Shown here: positions 1-10,270 of the stretch, one piece after another
Numbering within the stretch: position 1 is the stretch's first letter
How the letters are laid out: each line of letters opens with the position of its first letter
Assembly: GCA_004352715.1 (NCBI GenBank)
Contig: SCFE01000091.1
Location: 1,614,726 to 1,678,725 of the forward strand
DNA from: Hofstenia miamia
Lineage: Eukaryota > Xenacoelomorpha > Acoela
Length of the DNA: 64,000 nt
Direction of reading: 5' to 3'
Notes under the pieces: generated by a model
Told to the model about the DNA's origin: nothing
The model's database searches: none
What the model saw: the letters and a program-made list of their open reading frames with translations, nothing else
Made by a program: the position numbers and the translations under genes

Positions 1-207
1 AACAGATGCAATAAAAATTGTAAAACAACAGTAAAACCAATGCTAAAGCTGCAAAGAATTAAAAATACCATAGATTTAAACACTCAATGAAAGAAATTAA
101 GATGAAATCAAAAATAAGCACCAGGCATGCATGAATTTAAAGACATGACCCCATTTGAGGACCATGATATGAAATGGGTTAAGCACATTTCCTTGTAAGA
201 TGCTACT
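1..207. other. AT-rich flank, no gene seen
   Basis: Sequence left of the gypsy element. I see no ORF of note, repeat or RNA gene. Confidence 0.5.
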
Positions 208-412
208 TGATATGAACAATTACTAGGTTAATTGATGACGTTTACCAGTTTATCATAAGGTAAATGACAAGTATTGGTTTATGGTAAACTGACAATTACT
301 TTATGTCATGTGTATAAAAGCTTTGCACTATGCATTAATGTTTTGATGATTTATGATAATGTTGTTACAATTTTATTCAATAAAGCTTAATATTTGTAAG
401 CCTTTTATACTT
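208..412 (+). repeat. Left (5') LTR of the gypsy element
   Basis: Begins TGATATGAACAATTACTAGG and ends near TTTTATACTT. The same blocks recur at 7984-8137. A TATA-like tract (tgtataaaag, 311-320) and a poly(A) signal (AATAAA, 379-384) lie inside in the order expected of an LTR promoter and terminator. It is about 51 bp longer than the right copy. Confidence 0.75.
311..320 (+). promoter_or_regulatory. TATA-like box in the left LTR
   Basis: The tract tgtataaaag lies about 60 bp upstream of the AATAAA signal inside the LTR, a usual LTR layout. It falls in the segment missing from the right LTR. Activity is inferred only. Confidence 0.4.
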
Positions 413-447
413 GAATTTTATTGAATAATTATTTCAACTATAAAGTT

Positions 448-1250
448 CAAGCTACCTGATTTTCCTGTGGCACCTACTCCAGATCAGTGGCAGTAGTGGA
501 AGTAAGTATTCATCAATACACTTGAGCTTAACGAAATCACACAGAACAATGCCAAGTTGGTTCTTCTGCATTTGAAAGCTGGTCCTTCTTATCATGCTCT
601 TCTTACAGTCACTAATTTTGACAATGCTATTGCTACTTTGAAAAACCAGTTTGTAAAGCCTACCAGGGTCATGTTTGCATGGCATAAACTATTACATGAT
701 GTGCAGAAACCTTCAGAAACAGCAAATTTGTTCAGAGACTTCGTGTTTTGGCTCTTGACTGTGAATGTAATGATGTCAATGCTGTTGAGCATTCACAACT
801 TCTCATTCCTGATGCACTTGTTTGGGCATACAATCAGATCACATACAGGCATGCTTGTTGGAAGTATCAGATGATAAAGCTACTCTTGATCATTGTGTAT
901 CATTGGCGTCTGCTATTGAACTTTCAATTGAATATTCACAATCATTTAGTAGTTCATCTACAAATCCTTTAGATTCGTCAACTATGGAATTCTTGGCTGC
1001 AGTGGTTAAAGCAGACAATCCCTCAAGATGTCAGTCCCAATCCAAATGCTTCTTTTGTGGTAAAGCCTATCATTATAGAGCACAATGTCTGGCCCGCAAT
1101 GATTGATGCAATAAATGTGGAAAGAATGGGCATTGGGAACAGTGTTGCAAATCAAAGACGTCTATGTCTTGCATTGCCACTTAAGAGCCTCATCTGCAAG
1201 AAGAAAGTGGAATGCTCTGTGCTACTGGAGCCGGAAATGGTATGGTGCCT
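448..1250 (+). pseudogene. Gag remnant of the gypsy element, zinc knuckles
   Basis: Decayed gag, the structural RNA-binding protein of the retrotransposon. Translation starts recognisably near 448 and is broken by stops at about 486-500 and by frame changes around 740-830. A zinc knuckle of the CX2CX4HX4C type (CFFCGKAYHYRAQC) lies at about 1050-1091. A second, CNKCGKNGHWEQCC, follows from 1107 in the same frame, separated from the first by one TGA (1104-1106). Two successive knuckles before a protease are typical of Ty3/gypsy gag. No intact product is possible. Confidence 0.7.
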
Positions 1251-1577
1251 GTAGCTTTGAATGGCTGCATCAAGGTTGAAGCACATTCATTCCTATCCAA
1301 AGAGACAACTTGGTCTGACCATGTGGGATCTATTAAAATGGCAGATGTTTCTCCATGCAACATCATTGGCATTTGCAATGTGAAACTCACTCTTGGGTCA
1401 TACTCATATGACAATCAGATGTTTAAAGTGACAAATGGATTGGTTTGTCAATGCCTCTTGGGAAGAGATCTTCTGCAGAGGCACAAGTCAGTTGAATTTG
1501 TCTTCAAAGGAAATAATCCTAAATTAGAAGTAACTTGCGACAGTTTTTCATGTCTATCTATTGAGCCACCAATACTA
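1212..1577 (+). pseudogene. Retropepsin-like region of gypsy pol
   Basis: An open stretch between the zinc knuckles and the pogo insertion. Its C-terminal half contains LLGRDLL followed by a hydrophobic strand, which resembles the ILGxDFL box near the end of retroviral-type aspartic proteases. The catalytic D-T/S-G triplet expected near the N-terminus is not visible, so this is a protease remnant placed mostly by position. The ORF runs on into the inserted element until 1853, but that extension is not gypsy sequence. The frame resumes at 3515. Confidence 0.5.
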
Positions 1578-3514
1578 CTGTATTTTACGGCATATAAGAC
1601 CATACAGCATATAAGACCACCCCCCTACTTTGGAACAAAAAAAGATGGAATTTTCTATGCACGTCATATAAGACCACCCCCAACTATTGGCAACCAAGAA
1701 AAACAAAAGATAGAAAAAAACAAAAAGTTTATTGCTTTTGTCAATTACAAATTGTATAAAAGCAAGAGTAATTTTCAAACAATTTTAGCTTTTAGCCTAA
1801 ATAGTCCGGATCACTATCAAATTCTTGGTTCTCCTCTTCATGGTTCAGAATAAAATCCACATCAGCATCGTCAAGCTGGTCTTCATAAGGATCAATCACG
1901 GCAACGTCATCATCAGAATCTTTCTCAGGTTGTGGCTGGCTTTCATCTTCGTCTTCCCACAGATGATTGTCTTCAGAACCATCAAGACTGTTGGATATCC
2001 CCGTCTTTTTAAATGATTTTTGGACAATTTGCACAGATATGGAATCAAAAGCGTTTTTTACCCAATTGGCAACAGTTGAACAAGTCGCCCTTTTCAAATT
2101 TCCTGCAGGTGTTGTCAAATGGGGTCCATCAGACATCCAGGAAATCCAATTCTCTCTCATCTTGTCCTTGAAGGGTTTGTTTATCAAAATATCAAGCGGC
2201 TGTAAAACGGAGGTGAGCCTACCTGGAATAACAGCCAGTATTGTATTCTGCTCCTTTAAAGCCTTTTTGACCTTTTCTGTTAAATGACTCTGAAATTAAT
2301 CCCAAACTAAAATGCTTTTTATTTTATTTCTACCTCCAGGACGCTTGGCCCAGACCTCTTTAATCCATATAAGCCAACCATTTTCATCCATCCAGCCCTT
2401 ATTTTGAGCATGAACAATAACACCACCCGGGAATGTTTCTTTCTGCACGGTTTTTCTTTTAAAAATTATCATAGGCTTGAGTTTTGCACCATTGGCTGTG
2501 ATAGTTAGTGCAATAGTAAAATGCGATTTTTCATTACCATTGGTTTTCATATTTATTGTCCGCTCTCCACAAACACTCACAGTTCTGGTTCCTAGTAAGT
2601 CAAAAGTCATTGGGGTTTCGTCCATGTTTCCAATGTTACACAAATTGTAAGGATGTGCTGTTCTGAGTTTTATGACAAATTGTTGAAAACTCAACAGCTT
2701 GTTGTTTAATTGAGCAGGCATTCATTGTGCAATATGGGTTTGCACCTGCAAAACTAAACCAAAACGTCGCATAAATCTACTACACTAAGTAGGGTTTGCA
2801 TTAAACTCTGATGTTGGGATGTTTTTGCTTCTTGCTTTTTTCAAAGCCTCTGCCATGATCATAGTACGCGAAACAATGAGTGCACTATCCCGCTTATTTT
2901 GAATCCATTGAAAAAGTTCCCTTTCAATATCATTAAATTTTCCTGACTTTGGACCCCGATTTGATCTTTTGCTCCTTGGCTGCTCCTTTATATTTTCCAA
3001 GTTATCTCTCCAATCACGAATCATTTTTGTTGAAATGCCATATTTTTTGGAAGTAATAGTCAAATTGTTTCCCCGCAAGTGGAATGCTCCAACTTCCAAT
3101 TTGAAAGAATTCGTGTACGATTTGCGGCTATTTCCCATGTTTGATGTTGCAATTTATTCTGAAATTAAGTCTAAATGTGAATTATCCGCACTATTTTAAC
3201 CCTTATCAGTGCATGAAAAGTTGATTGACAGCTGTGATTCTCTCAATGTAATATCAACAAATTCCCTTCAAGTGACTATTAATTGAGAACAATTTAATCA
3301 TACATGACTACATTTTGTAGTACGTTTATCCAATAAGGGTTAAATTAAATTTATTCAGCCAATGAAAATCGACTTTAAATAAATTCATTGCCACATGAAA
3401 AATAATAATTTAGTCTTCAATTATTTTAATGTACATCGTATAAGACCACCCCCTGACTTTGAATGTAAAAATTTTGCAAAAAAAATGGGGTCTTATATGC
3501 CGTAAAATACGGTA
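1576..3514 (-). mobile_element. pogo/Tigger-like DNA transposon inserted in gypsy pol
   Basis: A DNA transposon with matching terminal inverted repeats. The left end (1576-1601) and the reverse complement of the right end (3489-3514) agree at 25 of 26 positions and share TATTTTACGGCATATAAGACC. A second internal copy of the ATAAGACCACCCCC motif follows each end (1611-1624, 1666-1681 and 3438-3453). TA flanks both ends, the target used by Tc1/mariner/pogo elements. The single large gene is on the minus strand. Removing the element with one TA puts the gypsy frame upstream (1212 frame) and downstream (3515 on) in register. Confidence 0.87.
1792..3138 (-). pseudogene. pogo/Tigger-type DDE transposase, three nonsense codons
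   Basis: A 448-codon minus-strand reading frame from ATG at 3138 to the stop at 1792, interrupted only by in-frame stops at 2785-2787 (TAG), 2722-2724 (TGA) and 2296-2298 (TAA). Spacing between segments is a multiple of three, so there is no frameshift. The N-terminus (3138-2790) is a basic helix-turn-helix DNA-binding region of the CENP-B/Brinker type. The DDE_1 catalytic core follows: first Asp in NIGNMDETPM, second in LVWD directly before the TAA stop, third in LQPLDI followed by INKPFKD. The C-terminus (about 1800-1950) is acidic, rich in D and E, as in many pogo-like transposases. Length is normal for the family. In life it would cut and paste its own element in the nucleus; this copy is dead. 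Confidence 0.85.
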
Positions 3515-4330
3515 TTTGAATTTGCGACACCACCAAAACCTTTAGCTAGCCCTAGTTGACGTAAGCATCCTGATGACGAATTTTTTATCAAATATGAAAT
3601 CGCTAGATTGCTCATGCTGGGAATAGTTGAGCCATCAATTTCACATTGGCAGTCACAAGTCTTGGTTATTAAAGGCAAAAAGAAACAGATGGTACTTGAT
3701 TACAGTCAGTCAATTAATCACTACACACCAGTAGATTCCTACCCATTTCCAAATATGGACGTCTTTTTGGAAAAAGTGAGTTCTAATAGATTTTTTTCGA
3801 AAGTCAATATGTGATCAGTGTACCATCAAGTGCCATTGAGAAAATCTGATCGCCCATTTACCACATTTGAAGCTGCAGGACGCTTATACCAATTCAAGCA
3901 TTTACCATATAGGTTAACCAATGCTGTTGCAGCTTTTCAACCCGTCATAGACAATTTCATAGCTGACAACAACCTTCAATGCACACATGCATATTTGGAT
4001 GACGTCATTTTTGGTGGTCGAGATCAAGAAGAGCACGATTTTAACCAACGTACATTTCTTGCTGCTGCAAAGAAATACAATTTGGAGATCAATCTAGAGA
4101 AGTCAGAATTTTCTGTTTCTAAAATTAATTATATTGGTCATGTCATCACAGAAGGTAATTATTCACCAGATCCCAATCACATAAAGGCTTTAGCTGAGTT
4201 CCCTGTAACAAAAACAATACCACAGTTAAAAAGACTGGTTGGCTAGCTGGCCTACAACTTGAAATGGATGAAGAATTATGCCATTAAAATTAGGCCTATT
4301 TTAGAAGCAGCACACAATAAAGAATTGCCG
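3515..4330 (+). pseudogene. Gypsy reverse transcriptase, degenerate
   Basis: RT domain of the gypsy element, which would copy genomic RNA to cDNA. One frame carries recognisable RT blocks: LGIVEPSISHWQSQVLVI, a YPFPNMDVF box, FSKVNM, YHQVPL, FTTFEAAGRLYQFKHLPYRL, and the catalytic YLDD at 3992-4003, followed by the IGHVITEG block. In-frame stops occur in the linker near 3560, at 3812-3814 (TGA) and at 4244-4246 (TAG). The order and motifs are those of Ty3/gypsy RT. The region is inactive here. It follows the pogo insertion immediately. Confidence 0.85.
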
Positions 4331-4790
4331 TTACTAATGATGCATTACAAGCAATAAACGCCATGACTAAAGAAATCTCCCAATCTGTGTTGGCTACACC
4401 AAATGATCAATTGTGCCCACTTTGCGTTGAAACAGATGCATCTGGTGCCGCAATAGGCCAACCTTGCAACAATATGGGAGGCCACTTGCTTACTTTTATA
4501 GAACATTATCAGTATCTGAATGTTGAATGCCCACTGTTGAGCAAGAAGCAATGGCTATTGTGGAATCATTTCGGAAATGGCGTTATTACCTCCTGACTTT
4601 TCCAGTAATCGTCAAGATGGACCAACAGGCAGTTAGTTATATTTTTTCTCACAACAAGCTGAGGATTAAAAATGATAAGCTGATCTGCTGGCGAGCTGAA
4701 TTCTCAGAGTTCCACTATGATTTGCAATACCATCCTGGCAAAAAAACATTATCACTGATGCACTCTCAAGAATAGCGGCAACTGAATCTA
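4331..4790 (+). pseudogene. Gypsy RNase H domain, frameshifted
   Basis: RNase H remnant downstream of RT. The start is recognisable as VETDASGAAIG (from about 4428), which carries the first catalytic Asp. The frame then changes near 4530 to a second ORF with QEAMAIVESFRKWRYYLL, a usual RNase H block, ending in YHPGKK near 4745 where another frameshift precedes a DALS-type ending. It would degrade the RNA strand of the RNA:DNA hybrid. At least two frameshifts make it non-functional. Confidence 0.75.
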
Positions 4791-5329
4791 CCATTGATCT
4801 TACCAAACTTCATGATTCACTAGCACATGCAGGCGTCACGAGGTTTTGGGAGTATATCCGCAGCCATAGTATTCCCGCAACATTGGAAGAAGTCCGCAAC
4901 ATTGTGAGCAGTGTGGTTCATGTCAGTTAATTAAACCGCAGTTTCTTAAGCTGGGCAAATCTACATTAGTAAAAGCCATGCGTCTATTTGAAAGGCTTGC
5001 CATTGATTTTGTTGGACCCAAAATTCCCGTGAGAAATTCTAGGAATCGATATTTGCTCACGATCATTGAAGAATTCAGTTGATTTCCTTTTGCTTTTCCC
5101 ACTAAAGACATGGAAGCTACCACTGTTACCTGTTGTTTGTCACCAATTTTTGCATTGTTTGGAATTCCTTCACTTATCCATAACGATCGTGGAAGTGCAT
5201 TTGCTTCTGAACACTACAAGGAATTTCTGGTCTCCCGAGGAATTGCCAGTTCAAGGACGTGTCCTTATAACCCGCGGTGTAACAGCCAAAATGAAAGATA
5301 TAATGGTGTTATTTGGAAAAGTATCTTAA
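4791..5329 (+). pseudogene. Gypsy integrase, N-terminal and core part
   Basis: Integrase, which would insert the cDNA. The HHCC zinc-binding region is visible as HDSLAHAG near 4810-4840 and, in a shifted frame, CEQCGSC at about 4903-4923. The core has a first Asp in AIDFVGP (about 5000-5020) and a second in HNDRGSAF (about 5180). The Glu block appears as NPRCNSQNERYNG (about 5270-5305), which aligns with the usual GxxERxN block. A TGA interrupts it at about 5080. The gene is then cut by the piggyBac insertion at the TTAA of 5326-5329 and resumes at 7299. Confidence 0.8.
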
Positions 5330-5345
5330 CACGTTTGCTGCTGAT

Positions 5346-5404
5346 CTCACGCCAGTGCGTGATATAGCATTATTGCCAAACAGCCAATCACGTGCTAACG
5401 TGAT
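5346..5404. repeat. Subterminal palindromic motifs, left end of piggyBac
   Basis: Two related palindromes, TCACGCCAGTGCGTGATAT and TCACGTGCTAACGTGAT, lie just inside the left TTAA end. Similar copies are at 7040-7060, 7095-7115 and 7271-7294. A role as transposase-binding sites is inferred. Confidence 0.5.
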
Positions 5405-5456
5405 GAAGAAAAAGAGGAAGAACATATGGTGCAAGTCGTGACATGTCAGCAGCATG

Positions 5457-6890
5457 ATTCCGCTTTAATAGAAAACATAATTTGGGAAAATTACCCAACA
5501 TTGATGAAAAAATTTCCTTTTCAAAATCTGAATGTTTGCTACAACCTGTGCCAGGTGACAATCCTATAGATTATTTTCGCGACTTATTTACCAATAATAT
5601 CTTGGGTGAAATAATTACTCAAACCAATGACTATGCTCATATAGTACTTTGTCACCGTGAAAAAAAACATTCTCGGATTAATGCTTGGAAGGACACCCCA
5701 AAAGATGAAGTATTGATATTTATGGGATTAATTTTACATATGGCAACTATACAGCATTACTGCAAAGCAGATGCATTATTTGGCTTATGTGTATTCTCAG
5801 ATAATATGAGTAGAAATCGCTTTCTGTTATTACTGAGAGCATTGCACTTTGCAAAAATCCCAGAGCAGAATGCAGAACCCTCAAAGGATCGACTGTATAA
5901 AATCAGAAGTATCGTGAATTTGTTCAACACTCGGTTATCTGAAATATATTACCCAGGACGAGAGATTAGTTTGGATGAGTCGATGATATTGTGGCGTGGA
6001 CTATAACAAATAAACGCCATAAATACGGCATCAAGTTGTATATGATCACAACATCTAATGGTATGGTTCTCAAATTTATGGTATATGCAGGTATGTTGGA
6101 TGATTCTGGTGGGAAAGGATACGCACAAAAAGCTGTGATGAATTTATTTGATGGAATGCTAGATGTAGGACATAGCATATATTTGGACAATTATTATAAT
6201 AGCTATGAATTGGCGAAATGTCTTGCTGATAGGAAAACTCATTGCACTATGACAATCAGAAAGAACAGGAAGACATTTCCGAAAGAAGTTAGCAATAAAA
6301 AACTAACGAAAGGAGAAACTGTAGCAAAGTATGCTAATGGTGTAATGATAGCTATGTGGAAGGACAAAAGGGACGTTACTCACATTTCTAATGAATAAAA
6401 AAATGATATTGAAGAAACGAAAAACAAAAAAGGCGAAGAGAAATTAACACCTCTTCCTGTAATTCAATATAATAAATTCATGGCAGGTATTGATAAGCAA
6501 GATCAGATGCTTGCCTATTATCCATGCAAAAGGAAAAACATTAGGTGGACTACCAAAATATTTGTGCATATTTTACAACTAATGATGATGAATTCCCACT
6601 TTATCTATAACAAATATTCTAAGAAAAATGTATCACTTTATGACTTTCGTTTATCAGTTATAAAATGTTTATTGAAACAGCCATCTGACCTTCAGGCTAC
6701 TGTGCGAGATCCAATTCAATCTGAACATGTTCTCAAACCACGTGAAGAAAAAAAAGGTACAAAGATACAATGAAAGCAGTGCAAAAGTTGCTATTCCCAA
6801 GGAATACGTAAAGATACTATCTATATCTGCAAAGTTTGTAAAGGATTTCCCGGTTATTGCTTAGATTGTGCAAAGATAACACACAAATAA
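5457..6890 (+). pseudogene. piggyBac transposase, broken by frameshift and stops
   Basis: DDE transposase of the piggyBac family (DDE_Tnp_1_7), which excises and reinserts DNA precisely at TTAA. The first part (5457-6000) contains NPIDYFRDLF and ISLDESM, the first catalytic Asp. The frame shifts near 5995, after which HKYGIKLYM, YLDNYYNS (second Asp) and, after a TAA at 6396-6398, MAGIDKQDQM (third Asp region) continue in one frame. A TGA at 6771-6773 precedes the C-terminal cysteine-rich finger, CKSC...CKVCKGFPGYCLDC, which ends at the TAA at 6888-6890. The family's long acidic N-terminus is not readable, and a stop precedes the first recognisable residues, so the start is unclear. The copy is inactive. 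Confidence 0.87.
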
Positions 6891-7039
6891 CATGCTGAAA
6901 TATTTAATCTGTAATAATATCATTGTAAGTAACTTCCATAAAACTCATTTGAAATACTATATATTTGTTTGTAATACAATTTTATAAAAAAATAAGCATT
7001 TTTTAAGTTATTTTTCTTATTTCGATTCATTTTTATATG

Positions 7040-7115
7040 TCACGTGCCAACGCGTGGTGTGGCATATAGTAATTTCTTCTACCTCTAGTGCCTATCACGT
7101 GCTGGCGCATGGTAT
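7040..7115. repeat. Subterminal palindromic motifs, right end of piggyBac
   Basis: Two copies (7040-7060 and 7095-7115) of TCACGTGCyrrCGCrTGGT, matching the left-end set. A third related copy abuts the right TTAA (7271-7294). Confidence 0.5.
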
Positions 7116-7298
7116 AAAAATATGTGATGAAGCCCTACACAATGCTTAGAAAAAGTGTGATACACATATTTATCTTCTATTATCACTTTTAATTGATATT
7201 TGTTACAAAATGTAAGTCACCTTTTGGGAAGAATCTACTTCTATGTTAGGACATTAGCTATCAACACATCATCACGTGGCCAGCAGTCAACGTGTTAA

Positions 7299-7960
7299 CA
7301 ATAATACATTACTGCAATTTATCTCAATCTGACTGGGAGCAGATATTACCACAAGTATTAGCAGCTCTTCATTCCTTAATTTGCACAACAACTGGCGAGA
7401 CTCTGCATAGCCGTTTTTTTAAATTTCTCCAAAAATGTACCCAAGGAGGAATCTCTCTCCCTTATTGGCTAACTTCTGGCAATGAAGCATTGCTGAAACA
7501 TCATTTTCGGTGCAAGAGCGACCCTATTGGTGATCCAGTTGAGATTCTCGATGTAATTTTGCCACATTTTGCAAGGATTAGGACTGCAGGAGGCAGAATT
7601 GATACTGTTTCAACCTCCTCATTGGCTCCACTTTCGCCATCTGAAACAGAAACTGTCCACGAATGCACAACAGTTGCAATACCAGAAGAATCGAATCCTT
7701 CTAATGAATCAAATCCTCCTAATGTGATTTCTGCTGAAGATTATGCCAAGTCGTCCAAGCCAACGACAGTTGTCCAGGATTTTGCTGATGTAGACCAGTG
7801 TGCTAACCCAGACATTCTCACTAGCAATGACACTTTGGAATCTCTCAAATTTTCCAAAGATGCTTCGCAGCCAGAGTTGTTTCGCACACGTCAATCATCC
7901 CGAATTTCTAAGCTGCCTAAACAACTGGAGATGTTAACATCAGGATACTATCACCTGTAA
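7299..7960 (+). pseudogene. Gypsy integrase, C-terminal part
   Basis: Continuation of the integrase after the piggyBac insert, open for 220 codons. The blocks WEQILPQVLAALHSL, TTGETLHSRFF and SLPYWLT, then a GRIDTVSTSSLAPL region, match the segment downstream of the catalytic core in invertebrate gypsy polyproteins, where a strand-rich C-terminal domain ends in a TVSxxxLAP box. The last 80 residues are polar, rich in S, T, P and E. The stop at 7958-7960 lies 24 bp before the right LTR, as expected for the end of pol. It is a pseudogene only because the gene is split and upstream parts are broken. Confidence 0.8.
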
Positions 7961-7983
7961 GATTGAAAAAAAGATGGGAAGAA

Positions 7984-8137
7984 TGATATGAACAATTACT
8001 AGGCTAATTGATGACGTTTACCAGTTTATCATAAGGTAAATGACAAGTATTAGATTATGGTATGTGAGGATGATTTATGATAATGTTGTTACAATTTTAT
8101 TCAATAAAAGCTTAATATTTGTAAGCCTTTTATACTT
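7984..8137 (+). repeat. Right (3') LTR of the gypsy element
   Basis: Matches 208-412 at its start and end. It lacks about 51 bp in the middle, including the TATA-like tract, but keeps AATAAA (8103-8108). Confidence 0.75.
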
Positions 8138-9065
8138 CACTACTGAATAAATTGAAGTGGCCCTAATAAATTGTCACAGACTGTACATGCTTTCTATAAG
8201 AAATTAATGCAGTTCAGAGAAGAACAAGAAGTTCTTGGAAAATATAACTAGTTTATATCTCAGAGAATTATTTGTAATGTAATCAGCAAGGAATCACCAT
8301 CGTTGGAAAAATATCATTTTTGAAATATATAAACAAGCTTATGGGAGAACTGAATCTACAATTGAAAAAACCATTAAACATTTTCAGGTATTTTATTGCT
8401 AACAGGGCATTTACAATTTAACACATAATTCATACCTAGATAAGCTAATCTATGAGAAGCTCAGGGACATTTTCCCTCATGAGAATTTGCAAATCCAGTA
8501 TTCTTTCAAAGATTCAATTTTTTGATAAATATTTTTTACCTTATTTGACTGAAGAACTTTCTAAAATCAGTTATTGTTTCTCCAAAAAATGTCTAATAAA
8601 TTATGAACTAATAAATATTTCCAAAATCTTAAAGCATCACAGGAGAGAGTAATGTTTCTTTTTTAATTACTTTTTAAAATTGTGACTGATTACCAACCCT
8701 TGTGTGCTTTTGTGTGTATTCTTTGGTTTTGAAGTCTGTGAGACTTTGGCAGACTATTTAAAGAAAATGAAACACTTGAGGTAGCACTTGCCTCAGTGTC
8801 TTTGTCTGATTATATTTGGTTGAGGAGAATTTGGATGTGTTTAAAAAATATCACATTTAGTATTGAAAATATTCATACCTTAAAGTGAACAAAATGAAAG
8901 GAGAATTTTTGTCAAAGATGTTCACCATTTTATGGGAGCACATTTCCCAATATATGTATTCTGATCCAAGTATTACAAAATTTCTTTCTTTATTTTGTCA
9001 ACAAAATTTGATAATATATTAATGACAGTGCATAAATTATTCACACATTCTGTTTCATTGCTAGT
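8138..9065. other. AT-rich sequence, nothing recognised
   Basis: No protein family, repeat structure or RNA gene is recognisable. A 66-codon ORF at 8452-8652 has no family features and is probably chance. Confidence 0.4.
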
Positions 9066-9105
9066 ACAGTGCTGGTCAAAAGAGTTAGGCCACTCATCTT
9101 CACAA
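9066..9105 (+). mobile_element. Solo Tc1/mariner-type terminal repeat
   Basis: The sequence starting CAGTGCTGGTCAAAAG after TA, followed by a TTAGGCCACTCA block, is the familiar outer end of many Tc1-type elements. I find no matching inverted end downstream before 10270 and no transposase, so this is a truncated end or a decayed MITE. Confidence 0.5.
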
Positions 9106-9542
9106 TTTATTTCTGCTATGAGGAATACAATAGCTTTGATTTTTATCACTGGGCTCAATTTTGGCATTGTGAATTCAAATTTTTATGTAATTTTTTAATT
9201 AAAAAATACAGTTTTCATCCTATGCCCCCATGAAGGAGCACCCTAAAAACCATCTGCATAAATAATCATACTATGTAAATTATAGTGAAAAAACCGAGTT
9301 CAGTGCAAAAAATTAGTTTATTCTTAAATTTTTGCATAAATGTATTCTGTTGTCTTGAAAAATAAACCACTCATATGTTGCTAAACTCCCATTACTTTAA
9401 ATGAATTTATTCAAAATCAGTGATGTAATAGGATTTTTACAAATATTACTCTTAATGTTTCCAAATTTTCTAAATATATCCATACACAAAATTTAGAATA
9501 AACTTTAAATTTCATAGCATGTATATTTATGGAGATAGTTTG

Positions 9543-9842
9543 ATGGTTGGTGTAGCTCAGTCACTCATTGATGCAATGAAGATCACTGCTTATATTTCAA
9601 GAGAAATGCCACAAATCAGTGAAGAGTCAGCTGAACTGCTTAATGACAAATTCTCATTTACATAGAAGAAAAAAATTCATATAGAATTTGCTGTTGATGG
9701 TGGAGGGTCTGACAGGCTCATCACTGTGAACCTGAGTCTCTCAATGATTGATACTAAAGTGGTTAACAACATTATGAAGCTTTGTAATGGCACATTTGAA
9801 TTGAGAGTCCTTGCAATTTACATAAATCATGGGAAATCTTGA
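9543..9842 (+). pseudogene. Coding-like segment of unknown family
   Basis: One hundred codons in a single frame from ATG to TGA with one internal TAG after residue 40. Composition is protein-like (DAMKITAYISREMPQISE, then FAVDGGGSDRLITVNLS), unlike the AT-rich surroundings. I do not recognise the family. It could be a decayed exon, a processed pseudogene fragment or part of an unrecognised transposon. No convincing splice pair was found. Confidence 0.25.
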
Positions 9843-10270
9843 ATTATGGAACTCTATCTGTTGTCTTGTAACACCATACAACATTATTAGCTGTTTTCTA
9901 TGGCTTTTCTTTCTACATCCCCACTGCAATTTCTGCTTTTGTATATATAAATATAACAATATTATTGTAATTACTAATTAGTGACGAAATAATAGTTGCT
10001 ATTGGCGATTACTTTGACTGGAAGCATCTCTTTCTGCATACAGATAAATTTATCCCCCACTGCTTCCATTCATATTTATTTCCATAAGAAAATGCTAAAT
10101 GCAGTGTAGATGCAGAATTGCATCAACTTGGTTTTTCGCTCACACTCTACAATATTTTGCATAAATTTTATAGATCATTTGAGTGAATAAAATATTACAA
10201 AACTACTATTGAAAAAAGTTGGATATGATGAATGCATCATTGATTTACTCATTTTGCTCAGTAATATGAT

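Larger units (their letters stand above)
5326..7298 (+). mobile_element. piggyBac transposon inserted in the gypsy integrase
   Basis: A 1.97-kb element flanked by TTAA at 5326-5329 and 7295-7298. The ends are inverted: TTAACACGTTTGCTGCTG on the left matches TTAACACGTTGACTGCTG on the reverse complement of the right. TTAA duplication is the defining feature of piggyBac. The internal gene (below) is a piggyBac transposase pseudogene. A palindromic TCACGTGCyrrCGCGTG motif recurs inside both ends. Removing one TTAA plus the element brings the two integrase parts into one frame. Confidence 0.9.
208..8137 (+). mobile_element. Ty3/gypsy LTR retrotransposon with two nested DNA transposons
   Basis: A plus-strand LTR retrotransposon bounded by related terminal repeats (208-412 and 7984-8137). 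Order inside: gag with zinc knuckles, retropepsin-like region, reverse transcriptase with a YLDD box, RNase H, and integrase with its C-terminal part. This is the Ty3/gypsy order (PR-RT-RH-IN). The element is dead: gag and pol carry stops and frameshifts. A pogo/Tigger-like element splits pol at 1576-3514 and a piggyBac element splits the integrase at 5326-7298. Without these inserts the element would be about 4.0 kb, short for gypsy, so internal deletions are likely. No convincing tRNA primer-binding site was found after the left LTR. The reading frames are consistent across both insert junctions, so the gypsy copy is older than both inserts. Confidence 0.88.

Noticed and set aside
1212-1853. 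A single 213-codon protein
   Set aside because: The second half reads through the terminal repeat of the pogo-like insertion, so it is a chimera of gypsy and transposon sequence.
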